Assembly: GCA_002104905.1 (NCBI GenBank)
Contig: MCFE01000689.1
Span: forward strand, 1-44,778
Reading direction: 5' to 3'
Source: Basidiobolus meristosporus CBS 931.73
Taxonomy: Eukaryota > Basidiobolomycota > Basidiobolomycetes > Basidiobolales > Basidiobolaceae
DNA length: 44,778 nt
Position numbers and translations under genes: made by a program. The notes beneath the pieces are model-generated. The model saw only the letters and a program-made list of their open reading frames with translations. It was not told where the DNA came from and made no database searches. Positions within the stretch are counted from its first letter, which is position 1. Every line of letters begins with the position of its first letter. This document shows, piece by piece, positions 10,444 through 20,026 of this stretch.

Positions 10444-10474
10444 GCGCTTTATTTTCTTAATTCCTCATCCATGA
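10444..10474 (-). pseudogene. Copia A gag shard
   Basis: Thirty bases matching (inverted) the LLDEELRK-encoding stretch of A gag at 38238-38262. It is too short to say more than that it is a leftover of an A element broken by later events. Confidence 0.5.
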
Positions 10475-10795
10475 GTATTTTGTATTCACTAAAACTTGAA
10501 CTGATTTTTATTGAGGTTCCAGCAGCTCCTTATGTACATTTTGCCAGATCAATTGCTGACTAATTTTATTTCCTAATGTAGGTTGTGGCTGATGACTCAT
10601 TTGATTGCATCATCATCACCCAATAAGATCCTACTTAATATATCTATTTCTGTCTGATAAGGATCTGCTGATTCATTTGCTGACTAATGCTACTGATTTC
10701 ATAGATAATACTGATATACTGATAACCTAAACATATACTAATTGATTTGACTAAAAACTGATATAACTTAAACATTCAAGCAGCAGATCATAACA
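10475..10795 (-). repeat. Gypsy G LTR, partial
   Basis: About 320 bp of the G LTR in inverted orientation. It ends in the complement of TGTTATGATCTGCTGC at 10795 and lacks about 48 bp of the LTR 3' end. It carries several differences from the LTRs at 15513 and 20027, so it is an older copy. Flanks are copia A shards of opposite orientation, and no target duplication is visible. Confidence 0.85.
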
Positions 10796-11921
10796 GCCGC
10801 ACACTTACCTTCAAAGAAGTACTCTTTATACCAGAAATACCCAAGAACCTACTCTATATATGCTAGGCAAGAGTTGAAGGCCTCTGTTTCAGCTTTGACA
10901 ATACAGAATGCTGGATCACTGATCAAAGTAGTACTCATATTGCTTTTCATATCAGAGAGCACAATCTGTACAAGTTCAATCATATTCCATCTTATCTAGA
11001 AGCCAATATAAGTAACATGACTAAAGAAATACCAATGGTTTGGCACAGGAGATTAGATCACATCAATCTTGATTTTTTGTGCAAATGATCAAAAATCAGC
11101 CAAATTTCTGGAGTAAAAATTGAACCCCAGACAATTTAGAGCACTGTGAGCCTGCATATATGGGAAGCAAGCCAGACAACTGTCAAGTAGCTCTTGGAAT
11201 TCAGAACATACAGAAATTGGGATCTAATCCACTTGGATCTATGCGGACTTATGCAAGCTATGTCCTTAGGGAGTATAAAATGTTTTCTAACTTTTATTGC
11301 TAATTATACAAGATACCCATGAGTCTACATCACAGAGAGAAAGGATCAAGCTTTGTGTAAGTTGAGGGAGCTTGAAGCTATGATGGAAAGGGAAGCTGGC
11401 AAAAAATCAAGAAAATATGCACTTACAATGATGGAGTATACACCTCAAAGGTCCTCATCCACTTCTGTAAAAATCTTGAGATAACACAAGAAACTACTCT
11501 GCCATACTCCCCACAGCAAAATACCATGGCAGAGTGTGCAAACAGATCAATAATTGATATGGCAATATCTATGATCTATGATCAAAAATTATTCTTTGGT
11601 TTTTGAGCAAAATCAGTTGCTACAGCTGCGTGCCTTAACAGCAGGAGTTATAGCAGAATACTTTGAAATTCTGTTCCATTGAAGGCATGACACAGATATA
11701 GACAAATTGCAGAGTATCCAAGAATATTTGGGTGCACAGCATATGCTAAGAAACTATTTGGAAGTTTGTTAATATATCAGCCAAGAATATATCAAATAAA
11801 TACTTTTAGGCTACTACAATGAGAGTAAGGCATACAGAATCTGCAGAGCTGAAGCAAAGAAGCTGATCAAGCTCAGGGATATGTTGTTTGATGAAAATTC
11901 ACAATTTTCTCAACATTAAGA
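10796..11921 (+). pseudogene. Copia A protease-end to integrase relic
   Basis: Plus-strand translation follows the A polyprotein in broken frames. Recognisable blocks are YLEANISN (about 11000), a WHRRLDHINLDFLC zinc-binding entry (about 11040), an IHLDLCGLMQ first-aspartate region (about 11230), TRYP and EREAGK segments, and LFDENSQFSQ (about 11890). Both the second catalytic region (MMEYT in place of the DNGGEY block) and the QNGVAE block are mutated. It is intermediate between A1 and A2 in layout and ends abruptly at about 11921, where a minus-strand gag fragment begins. Confidence 0.72.
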
Positions 11922-12148
11922 CACATGCAGTTAAAGGCACCATATTCTCACTGCTGCTACTTCAAGGCTATCTCCCCTAGGTCTTTAGGAGGGTATCCTT
12001 TGCCCATGACAACATCCCAAAGGCCTCTTTTCTGTAGCAGCACCTATATCCTCACCTTCCACATATGATGGATGAATCCATCCAACTTTTCAGCAAAGGG
12101 AAATTTTCCAGTAATAGTGGTGGTAGACATTGCTGAAAGTAACAGCTT
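11922..12148 (-). pseudogene. Copia A gag N-terminus (truncated)
   Basis: Inverted relative to the preceding integrase relic. Translation includes a GKFPFAEKLDGFIHHMWKVR start block and reaches the equivalent of LNVKDK before stopping at 11922. It belongs with the A LTR at 12161-13004. It covers roughly the first 60 codons of Gag. Confidence 0.7.
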
Positions 12149-12160
12149 GGGCTCATTGAC
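12149..12160 (-). other. Copia A primer-binding site (decayed)
   Basis: On the minus strand GTCAATGAGCCC follows the LTR end. The TATGAGCCC core of the initiator tRNA anticodon-arm match is partly retained (ATGAGCCC). Confidence 0.5.
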
Positions 12161-13004
12161 TGTTGTAATTGTCTTGGTGATATTAGACTTGCTCTGTTGG
12201 ATTGTGCCACATTGAGCCATGAGTGCCAAATAGTGCCATAGTGTGCCTGAGAGTCATAGCAGACCTAAACTTGGCCACAGAGTGTGGCATAGAGTTCTTC
12301 ATATTCATGCAAAGTAGCCCCTATGTTTCACCTACAGTGCAGGAGAAAATCATTTTTTTAACCTTTTTTTTGGGATCAAAATTGTGCATGATGTAAAAGA
12401 GCACAGACAGCCTGAAGATATGCATCTGGTACACAATACCCATGGCACTCTAAATTTAGCCCCACAGGCTTGTAGCATGTCACAAAAATGCATGGCACTA
12501 TCTGGGTCCATTGGTACTATCTGGCACTATATTTAAATATTAGCCCTGAAGTAGAACCTATACAAAGCACTTATAGTGCCAGAGAGTACCAGTGGACCAA
12601 GATAGTGCCATGCATTTTTGTGACATGCTACAAGCCTGTGGGGCTAGCTTTAGAGTGCCATGGGTATTATGTACCAGATGCATATCTTCAGTGTGTCTGT
12701 GCTCTTTTATGTCATGCACAATTTTGATCCCAAAATAAAGGTTAAAAAATTGATTTTCTCCCGCACAGTAGGTGAAACACAGGGGCTGCTTTCCATGAAT
12801 ATGCAGAACTATATGTCACACTCTGTGGCCAAGTTTAGGTCTGCTATGACTCTCAGGCACACTATGGCACTATTTGGCACTCATGGCTCAATGTGGCACT
12901 ATCCAACAGAACAAGTCTATTGGAAGTGGTTGGGAGAACTAGTTTATAATATGGTTCTCATTCAATGTTTTATTGAATGTAAAAGTAGATTTATACTTTT
13001 ACAT
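12161..13004 (-). repeat. Copia family A LTR, split by the fold-back element
   Basis: 12161-12184 (TGTTGTAATTGTCTTGGTGA and on) and 12919-13004 are consecutive parts of one A LTR on the minus strand. The 734 bp fold-back element sits between them with a duplicated ATT. Removing the element and one ATT restores the GATATTGGAAGTG of other A LTRs. The distal (U3) two thirds of the LTR are missing after about 13004, where TNP2-c sequence starts. Confidence 0.82.
12185..12918. mobile_element. Fold-back element: 347 bp inverted arms around a 40 bp loop
   Basis: Left arm 12185-12531 and right arm 12572-12918 are inverted copies of each other, equal in length (347 bp) and well over 90% identical by eye. 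The spacer is 12532-12571. The element begins AGACTTGCTCTGTTGG and ends with the near-complement, and is flanked by ATT (12182-12184, 12919-12921). Each arm carries clustered TGGCAC/GTGCCA motifs near both its ends, an arrangement typical of transposase-binding subterminal repeats (inference). Open frames across it (such as 12488-12727) have no domain and are fortuitous. If transcribed through, the RNA would form a hairpin of about 347 bp. No transposase is encoded, so it is non-autonomous. The superfamily is unassigned: a 3 bp duplication fits CACTA or Harbinger types, but the ends match neither consensus. Confidence 0.9.
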
Positions 13005-13489
13005 GATTGTTACATAACAAACCCTATGAAGAATGATATTATCCTGTAGGTGGATCCATTCTGGATCATCCTTCAAGAGCATGTCTGGAGACGGTTAATA
13101 TACCAGCAGCTTGGAATCAATATTCATCTACACAATTCTATGATGGGATTGCAATGTCACTTGGCTAATTTAGTCACCAAAAAAGTTGAAAAGCATAATA
13201 GTGTTTGGGCAGTGATCCACCAAGGGTAGCACTGCATGGTTGCAGTCTTGGTGTGCTCTTCAACTATTCAAGGGGATCCAACTGGCAGTACATCCAATTA
13301 CTTTTTATGGCAAAGTATTTGACGGTGTTTTGATGGCCTTGTTGCAAGCCTGTGATGGCATTATCACAGCAGTATGGCAGCCTACTGCTAGTTCTGTTTA
13401 ATTCTACAATACCAATCTACCAAATGCTATTTTCTTTTTCTAACTCCCCTTGAGCAAGTCATTTCTTCCACTGTTTAATCACCCCTGTT
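13005..13489 (-). other. TNP2-c transposon, 3' non-coding region
   Basis: Collinear with 3454-3956 of TNP2-b. It includes GGTGGATCCATTCTGGATCA near 13049 and the ACCAGCAGCTTGG block. There is no open frame of note. It is probably the 3' untranslated and subterminal part. Confidence 0.55.
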
Positions 13490-15512
13490 TATTTGCTTAC
13501 CCACTATTATCTTGGGTATTCAAGATATAGTTTGAATCAAAAAAACTATGGCCTCCTGCTTACTAGCCATTACAAACATGTTCACCTGCCACAATTGACA
13601 TACTTGTACCACCTCACTTTACAGCTTTTTAGTGCAATACTTGCAAAGTTGCCATATACATTTTATTACTGGCAACACATATCATGCAAAAATATGCTTG
13701 GTTGCCACCACTGCTGCCATGAATACCTCCAGAATATCCCAGAAAACATTTTGGTATTAGGCCAATATATTTCTTCTCTCTGTTGGATTCTAGTCCCCTT
13801 TATAAGTATGCTCTGGCTCTTGTTTGTGTGAATTTAGTATTGAATGGTGAAGAAATTGGCTTGTGACCAAGAGAAATCTGGCCCACCTTGGTGAAGCTTT
13901 CCTAATCAAATCAGTGCTTGCTTCACACAACCTAACTTTGCATTACTCAACTCATTACCCATGTATTGGGGCAGCTTAGCTTCTTAATGCCATATGTATA
14001 GGTGTCTCCATGTACACATCTGTCCTCAGTATTTTCCAACTCTTCCTGGCTGTCCTCCATGTGCCAACTCACCATATCCATGACAGACTTGAAGGTAATA
14101 TTCTTGATGAGATTGGATATGATAGTACCAGCAACTTGACTCATCTTCCTATCTCCCCACACATCTGCTCCATAGGAAACTCCTAAAAGGTGAAACAAGC
14201 TCACATTTTCTCAGCACTCTGAGCAAGATGGAGTAGCAAGTGGATATAGTAGCAGCAAAGATCTACATGCTCAGCTTTATGTTTGTAGTATAGCTGCTAA
14301 AATGCTGATGAAAACTCTTTGCACAAAAGCTGTAGATGCATCAAGTTGGCATTAGTGATCCGCTTCAGGCTAAATAATCCTACAAAGTCCACATACAAAT
14401 TCTAATGCTTTCAACTTACACTTGGTCAAAATGGCTTCCAAAGACTACTTGAATAAGAACATATCCAGCTCATGCAGTCCTTGCACTTGCATTGTTGCAT
14501 ATGCATATGAATGTCAATTGGAGCCCATGAGAAGTACATAGGGTAGCAGATATTCTGTAATATCTGGCCAAATCTTTGAAACTTCTCCATTATCTCAAAG
14601 GGCTCTTTAGCTTCCCTAAGAAAAAAAACCAAGAAAAGATCAGGTAAATACCACCATAATATCAGCTGAATTCCAAGTTCCTGAAAATTGACAATTGTCA
14701 AAATCTCAGTGGTTAGCTGATAAGCAGGCAAGCAATCAACCCTGTGGGGACAAGACTAGGCCAACTGGTGTCTATACTAAATTTGGCAATTAGCCAGTCT
14801 TTCTTTCATTGCAAGCAACATTTGAGATATTGAACTAAAAAACCAGCTGAATACCAGCAAGATACAATTAAACTACCAGCAGAATAACAGCTGGAAATCA
14901 GATGAACTCCTAATCTGAGATTTTCTATAGGGCTTGAAATGCCATATATATATCTGGGCCATTGGTGAAGGGATAATGCTGCAAAGCAAATGAATTGCTC
15001 CAAGTAGAAAGCATTTGCTCTAGCAGCTACCCTCTATCTTAATTATCTCAGGTTTCCAATTAATTCCATCTTCAGGCCAATGGCTTTTAGCTTGCCAACT
15101 TTGCTGCAATTACATGCTGAATTCAGTATGTTCTCTCCGCAGAAAGTTGATGCTCTGAGTGTTGGTATTTGAGTAATAACAATGTGTGTGAGTTAACAAA
15201 GTAAGTCCCTTGGATCTCACACTTTCAGAGCAGTACTGTCCATTGTGCCCAGAAAAGCCAGCTCTCTTGCTCATGGCTAGGGTGTCTCCATTGCAGATAT
15301 CAATATGTGCTTTTACATGATAGCCATTTACTGTTATCCTGCTGGGAAGCATATAAGATTCATCCAGCAATGGATACAGGTAGCTATCCATGTTGGACAG
15401 TAATCAAGGCCCAGATACCAGTGAGACTACCATCAGAATTTGCTCTGATACCATAAGATAGGTGGGAGATTCAGGTTGACAAGAATCAGTGTCCAGCAGA
15501 ATTTGCTAGTGG
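13490..15512 (-). pseudogene. TNP2-type transposase c (C-terminal two thirds)
   Basis: Minus-strand relic, split by gypsy G at 15512/20395. From right to left are the Transposase_21 core (15391-15110: DSYLYPLLDESYMLPSRITV, then DTLAMSKRAGFSGHNGQY and LTHTHCYY), the FSWAPIDIHMHMQ and CKDCMSWICSYSS blocks (about 14560-14450), and LFHLLGVSYGADVWGDRK (14200-14150) followed by YTYGIKKLSCPNTWV. The far C-terminus is at 13490-13830 in broken frames. The GHNGQY segment corresponds to the conserved KGHN-type motif of the family. A 318 bp insert (14614-14931) interrupts the region before FSWAP. Stops and frameshifts throughout mean it is not functional. Confidence 0.8.
14614..14931. mobile_element. 318 bp insertion in TNP2-c (candidate MITE)
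   Basis: Absent from the collinear TNP2-a and TNP2-b sequences, which run straight through TTTAGCTTGAAATGCC. Here the left part ends TTTAGCTT and the right part starts GCTTGAAATGCC, so GCTT is duplicated (14610-14613, 14932-14935). The ends CCCTAAGAAAA and (inverted) CCTATAGAAAA are similar. The interior has several CAGCTGAAT/CCAGCAGAAT-like repeats and no coding potential. It is a likely non-autonomous DNA element of unknown family. Confidence 0.55.
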
Positions 15513-15880
15513 TGTTATGATCTGCTGCTTGAATGTTTAAGTTAGATCAGTTTTTAGTCAAATCAATTAGTATATGTTTAGGTTATCAGTATATCAGTAT
15601 TATCTATGAAATCAGTAGCATTAGTCAGCAAATGAATCAGCAGATCCTTATCAGACAGAAATAGATATATTACATAGGATCTTATTGGGTGATGATGATG
15701 CAATCAAATGAGTCATCAGCCACAACCTACATTAGGAAATACAACTAGTCAGCAATTGATCTGGCAAAATGTATATAAGGAGCTGCTGGAACCTCAATAA
15801 AAATCAGTTCAAGTGTTAGTGAATACAATACTAGCTAAACTCCCTATTCCTCTACAACTCTTATACCAAGACTTGTAACA
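15513..15880 (+). repeat. Gypsy G 5' LTR
   Basis: 368 bp, TGTTATGATC to ACTTGTAACA, with 5 bp terminal inverted repeats TGTTA/TAACA. It differs from the 3' LTR by one G/A, one C/T and one G/T change. Confidence 0.95.
15772..15801 (+). promoter_or_regulatory. TATA box and AATAAA signal in the G LTR
   Basis: TATATAAG at 15772-15779 would set the start of the genomic transcript a little downstream. AATAAA at 15796-15801, repeated in the 3' LTR, could serve in polyadenylation. The close spacing is typical of short LTRs. It is assigned by motif only. Confidence 0.6.
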
Positions 15881-15881
15881 T

Positions 15882-15891
15882 TGGTAGCAGC
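15882..15891 (+). other. Gypsy G primer-binding site
   Basis: TGGTAGCAGC, one base after the LTR. It is complementary to a tRNA 3' end (…GCUGCUACCA) and fits initiator tRNA-Met, the commonest gypsy primer. This contrasts with the copia elements here, which match the anticodon arm of the same tRNA. Confidence 0.75.
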
Positions 15892-15938
15892 AATAACCAG
15901 AAACCTCCCTCCTGAAGAAAGAAGAAACCACCCTCAAG

Positions 15939-16997
15939 ATGTCGGACAATCAAGAATGGAAGAATGCCATGCAGCAAATCCTGGCCCAACAGCAACAGCT
16001 ACTCCAGATCCTCAGCCAACAGCAACAAGGAATGACTACCATGGCTCAGAGCCAGCAGAGCCCTGTCAAGAGCAACTTTAGTGTTAAGGTCAACCGGTAC
16101 CATGGCAGAGTCAATGAAAACCTGGGAACTTGGCTCTTTCAGATTGAAGAAGCTTTTAAAGCTAAAGGAATTGCTCCAGAGAGCAAGTTGCATTATGCAG
16201 CTTCTTACCTGGCAGATGCAGCTTTACAGTGGTACCACAACAAGATCAGGTCAGCTACTATGATGGGATGCTCTACAATCTCTACCTGGGATGAGTTTGT
16301 GTCGGAAATTCAGGATGCTTTTGAACCTCCACACCAGTAGACACTACTAAAAAGGAAGCTAAAGACACTCAGACAGAAAGGAATGATGCAAGAATACATC
16401 TATGAGTACAGATGTCTACTTGGACAAATTGAAAGAATGGACCCCTTGGATCAAGTTGAATACTTTATTGATGGGTTGAAAGAAAGAACTCGCAAGGAAG
16501 TCAATTACCAAAGACCTCAGACTATTGAAGAAGCCATCAAGATTGCCATTGACTATGACTCAGCTATGTTTGGAGTTGGGAAGCCTACATTGACTAATCA
16601 GAAAGGCTATAATCATTATGAAAGAAGACAATCAGAAGTATTACCAATGGAAATAGATGCTATGCAGAAGAATCCCTCCTCAGAAGAATGCAAGAAGAGA
16701 GGACTTTGCTTCAATTGCCACCAGCAGGGACATATTGCAAAGTACTGCCCTCAGAGAAGAAATGGACACAAGCCAACAAGAACCTTCAACCATATTGAGT
16801 CCCATGAACACAGTAATGTGGAAGATGAGCTTGAAGAAGACTTGGAACTCACCTTCCATATGACAGAAGAGTACTTGTCCCAAATGACCTCAAACTCAGG
16901 GAAGTTATTGTACTTAAATGGAGTAATCAATGGAGTACCTGCCAAGATTGTGATTGACTCAGGAACCTACCAAATCAACTTCAGCTTCCACAGCTGA
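15939..16997 (+). pseudogene. gag: Gypsy G Gag and protease start, one internal stop
   Basis: One reading frame of 353 codons interrupted only by TAG at 16338-16340 (codon 134). The start at 15939 gives a Gln-rich N-terminus (MSDNQEWKNAMQQIL, then runs of Q). The capsid-like Retrotrans_gag region (GTWLFQIEEAF, AALQWYHNKIR, then EYRCLLGQIERMD after the stop) follows. The zinc knuckle is CFNCHQQGHIAKYC (Cys257, Cys260, His265, Cys270), which binds element RNA. The retropepsin active site Asp340-Ser-Gly is at 16956-16964. Gag packages the RNA in cytoplasmic particles and the protease matures it. The stop lies in the middle of gag, so it is a nonsense mutation (probably CAG to TAG), not a gag/pol readthrough site. 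Confidence 0.88.
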
Positions 16998-19900
16998 TGG
17001 GAACTCCCACATAATCAACCGTATTACCCAGCCAGTAAGAATGAAGATCAATGACTATGAAGAAGACCTACAGGCTTATATATTTGGGAACTGCAAGTTT
17101 GACCTTGTACTTGGAAAAACCTGGCTATTTTGTTGTAATCCATCAATTAACTGGAGAACCCATGCTACTCAGATCCAAAAAGACAACAAGACCTATGAGC
17201 TATTACCTGCCATGCTGGATTTCAACTTGATCAATTCCAGTGTGTGTGAGACAAGTGAACTTAGCAAGACCCAGTTCTGTAGAGCACTTAGAAAAGGTAC
17301 CAAGATGTTCCTCATGGCGGTATTACAGGGGGATTCCTCTACCCCAGCACCCCAGCAGGTCCAGACTCTCTTGCAGAAATATTCAGACGTGTTTCCAGAT
17401 GAGCTTGTAAGCCTACCACTAGTCAGAGACGTGGATCATGCCATTGACACAGGAGATAGCCCTCCAGTGAGCAAGACACCTTACAGAATGAGTCCATTGG
17501 AATTGGAGGAAATGAAGAGACAAATCGATCAGCTGTTGGAGCAAGGATACATCAGGCCCAGCAAGTCACCTTGGGGAGCACCAGTGCTTTTTGTGAAAAA
17601 GAAGGATGGAACACTTAGGATGTGCATTGACTACAGAGCCCTGAACTCAGTTACCGTCAGGAATAAGTACCCTATACCTTGGATTGATGAGCTTTTGGAC
17701 CAACTTCATGGAGCCACTATTTTCAGCAAGATTGACCTCATGTCAGGATACAACCAGATTAGGGTGAAACCAGAAGATATCCCTAAGTCAGCATTCAGGA
17801 CCAGATATGGACATTACAAGTACTTAGTCATGAGTTTTGGCCTCATCAATGCCCCTGCAACATTCATGACCCTGATGCAGACTGTTTTTCAGGAGTACTT
17901 AGACAAGTTTGTGATAATCTACCTGGATGACATATTGATATACAGCAAGACAGAAAAGGATCACATGGTGCACATTGAAAAGGTCTTGAAGAAACTAAGA
18001 GAGAACAAGCTATATGGCAAGCTAGCCAAGTGTGAATTCTTCAAGGAACACGTAGAATATCTGGGACACATAATGACTAGCACAGGAGTAACCTTAGACC
18101 CCAAGAAGGTGGAAGTAATCAAGAATTTGAAGCAGCCCCATACCATATCAGAACTCAGATCCTTCCTTGGAATGGTTTCCTATTATTGGAGATTTGTCAA
18201 GTCATTTGCAAGTATTGCAGCCCCTTTAACTGATATCCTCAAGAAAGACAATAACTACAAGTGGGACATAGCTAGTGAGACTGCCTTCCAGACGCTAAAG
18301 AACGAACTTGCTAAGTGGCCAAGCTTAAGAATACCAGACTTCAGAAAAGAGTTCACTCTATGCACAGATGCTTCAGATTATGCAATTGGTGGAGTGCTGA
18401 GCCAAGAACACGAGGGAAAGGACTACCCTGTTGCCTTTGAATCCAAGAAACTGAACTCAGCAGAACAAAACTATCCAGTCCACAAGAAGGAGATGCTTGC
18501 TATAATACACTGTTTGAAGACATGGAGATTCTATATTGAAGGAGTCAAATGCACTGTTAAGACTGATCATGCCTCCCTCAAGTATATATTTACTCAGAAG
18601 GTACTCTCTAGAAGAATGACAAGATGGAGTGAATACATTCAGCAATTTGACCTGGAGATTGTCTACTGTCCTGGAAAAAACAACACAGTTGCTGATGCCT
18701 TATCAAGATTAGATCAAGTTGCACAACTCAACTTGGTGCATGAATCAGATTGGCCTAGCCTATTACCAAAGTACTTGGAGGACCAAGCCATTCCTAATGA
18801 GGTGGATGAAGATGTCAAGAAGATAATCCGTGATGAAGCCAGCAAATTTGTTGTACAGAATGAAACACTCTACCAAATTGTTGATGGAAGCCCTATTGCC
18901 TATTGTCCTTATGTTGCTCACCTGGATTTAATACATAAGCTACACAATGGATATGGACATCTTGGGATTGAAGGAACCTATAGCCTTGTAAAAGCCAGAG
19001 CATGGTGGCCCAGAATGAAACAGGACATTGAGAAGCTAGTAAAAACATGCCCAAACTGCCAAATCAATCAAGGCCAGCCACAAAGAATTGCCAAACTCTT
19101 CCCTTTGGAGCCTGTAAGACCATTTGAGAGATGGGGAATTGACTTTATTGGACGACTGCCAACTACCAGGAAATGCAACCGTTGGATCCTAGTAGCAATT
19201 GACCATGCCACTAAATGGTCAGTTGCTAAAGCGGTACCAATAGCCAGTGAACCAGAAGTTGCAAGTTTCATTTACCATGAGATCCTGATGAAGTTTGGAT
19301 GCCCTGTGGAGATCTTATCTGATAGAGGTGCAAACTTTATGGCAAAGACATTAGAGGCTTACCTGGAAATGCTGCAGATCAGACACTTGAAAACCTCAAC
19401 ATATCACCCCAGAACTAATGGAGTCACTGAGCGGTTTAATGGATTATTTGGAAAAATGCTGACCAAGTATGCAAATGGAGTTGTCAGTAGATGGGATGAG
19501 TATATAGACCAAGCACTCTTTGCATGCAGAGTCAGAGTACACAACACCACCCAGCAATCACCATTTTACTTAGTTTATGGATGTGAACCAAGAATTCCAG
19601 GAGATCTCACACAACTAAAGCTTACAGACACCTTAGAAGATGAACTCAGTCAGCCAAGTAGACACCAGCAACTGGAACAAAGACGTCAAGAGGCACAGAC
19701 CAAAGTATCTCAAAGTGCAGAAAAGATAAAGCAGAGATTTGATAAGACTATAGCACCAGAAGCATTGACAGTTGGGAACTTTGTATTGCTAAGAAACAAC
19801 ACTTGGAAGAAGTTTGAGCCACAATGGACAGGACCATTCAAGATCATCAGAGAATGTCCATATGCAACTTACCAACTGGTGGACAAACAAGGTAATATCC

Positions 19901-20016
19901 GGGAAGACTTAGTGCATAGGGACAGACTCAAGCATGCAAGACTTGCTGATAATACTGAACCATCAAGATATTGGTATCACAAGAAAAGAGACTCAGGAGA
20001 ACCCTCTCAACTTTAG
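16954..20016 (+). CDS. pol: Gypsy G Pol: protease end, reverse transcriptase, RNase H, integrase
   Basis: An open frame of 1,020 codons, read +1 relative to gag. The Asp-Ser-Gly of the protease is in the gag frame and the rest of the protease (FDLVLGKTWL near 100) in this one. A one-base insertion near 16970 is therefore more likely than a programmed shift, which would normally precede the protease. RT spans about 170-400 (KKDGTLRMCIDYRALN; catalytic YLDD at 323-326). RNase H begins at FTLCTDAS (about 466) and includes the TDHASL block. Integrase has the H2C2 zinc module (HNGYGHLG to CPNC, about 660-700) and the triad Asp730, Asp790 and Glu826 (35 residues between the last two). A GPY/F-type module follows (WTGPFKII from 958). 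No chromodomain is seen. Every catalytic residue checked is present. Pol copies genomic RNA to DNA and inserts it. Confidence 0.93.
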   Translation: MTQEPTKSTSASTADGNSHIINRITQPVRMKINDYEEDLQAYIFGNCKFDLVLGKTWLFCCNPSINWRTHATQIQKDNKTYELLPAMLDFNLINSSVCETSELSKTQFCRALRKGTKMFLMAVLQGDSSTPAPQQVQTLLQKYSDVFPDELVSLPLVRDVDHAIDTGDSPPVSKTPYRMSPLELEEMKRQIDQLLEQGYIRPSKSPWGAPVLFVKKKDGTLRMCIDYRALNSVTVRNKYPIPWIDELLDQLHGATIFSKIDLMSGYNQIRVKPEDIPKSAFRTRYGHYKYLVMSFGLINAPATFMTLMQTVFQEYLDKFVIIYLDDILIYSKTEKDHMVHIEKVLKKLRENKLYGKLAKCEFFKEHVEYLGHIMTSTGVTLDPKKVEVIKNLKQPHTISELRSFLGMVSYYWRFVKSFASIAAPLTDILKKDNNYKWDIASETAFQTLKNELAKWPSLRIPDFRKEFTLCTDASDYAIGGVLSQEHEGKDYPVAFESKKLNSAEQNYPVHKKEMLAIIHCLKTWRFYIEGVKCTVKTDHASLKYIFTQKVLSRRMTRWSEYIQQFDLEIVYCPGKNNTVADALSRLDQVAQLNLVHESDWPSLLPKYLEDQAIPNEVDEDVKKIIRDEASKFVVQNETLYQIVDGSPIAYCPYVAHLDLIHKLHNGYGHLGIEGTYSLVKARAWWPRMKQDIEKLVKTCPNCQINQGQPQRIAKLFPLEPVRPFERWGIDFIGRLPTTRKCNRWILVAIDHATKWSVAKAVPIASEPEVASFIYHEILMKFGCPVEILSDRGANFMAKTLEAYLEMLQIRHLKTSTYHPRTNGVTERFNGLFGKMLTKYANGVVSRWDEYIDQALFACRVRVHNTTQQSPFYLVYGCEPRIPGDLTQLKLTDTLEDELSQPSRHQQLEQRRQEAQTKVSQSAEKIKQRFDKTIAPEALTVGNFVLLRNNTWKKFEPQWTGPFKIIRECPYATYQLVDKQGNIREDLVHRDRLKHARLADNTEPSRYWYHKKRDSGEPSQL

Positions 20017-20017
20017 T

Positions 20018-20026
20018 AGGGGAGAA
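20018..20026 (+). other. Gypsy G polypurine tract
   Basis: AGGGGAGAA immediately before the 3' LTR, just after the pol stop. It is the expected plus-strand primer site for reverse transcription. Confidence 0.8.

Noticed and set aside
12488-13049. Open frames of 79 and 129 codons over the fold-back element
   Set aside because: They lie in the inverted repeat and its LTR flank, are low-complexity in origin and match nothing; the DNA structure explains them.
16338-16340. Gag TAG in gypsy G as a programmed readthrough stop
   Set aside because: It lies at codon 134, upstream of the zinc knuckle, whereas readthrough stops separate gag from pol.
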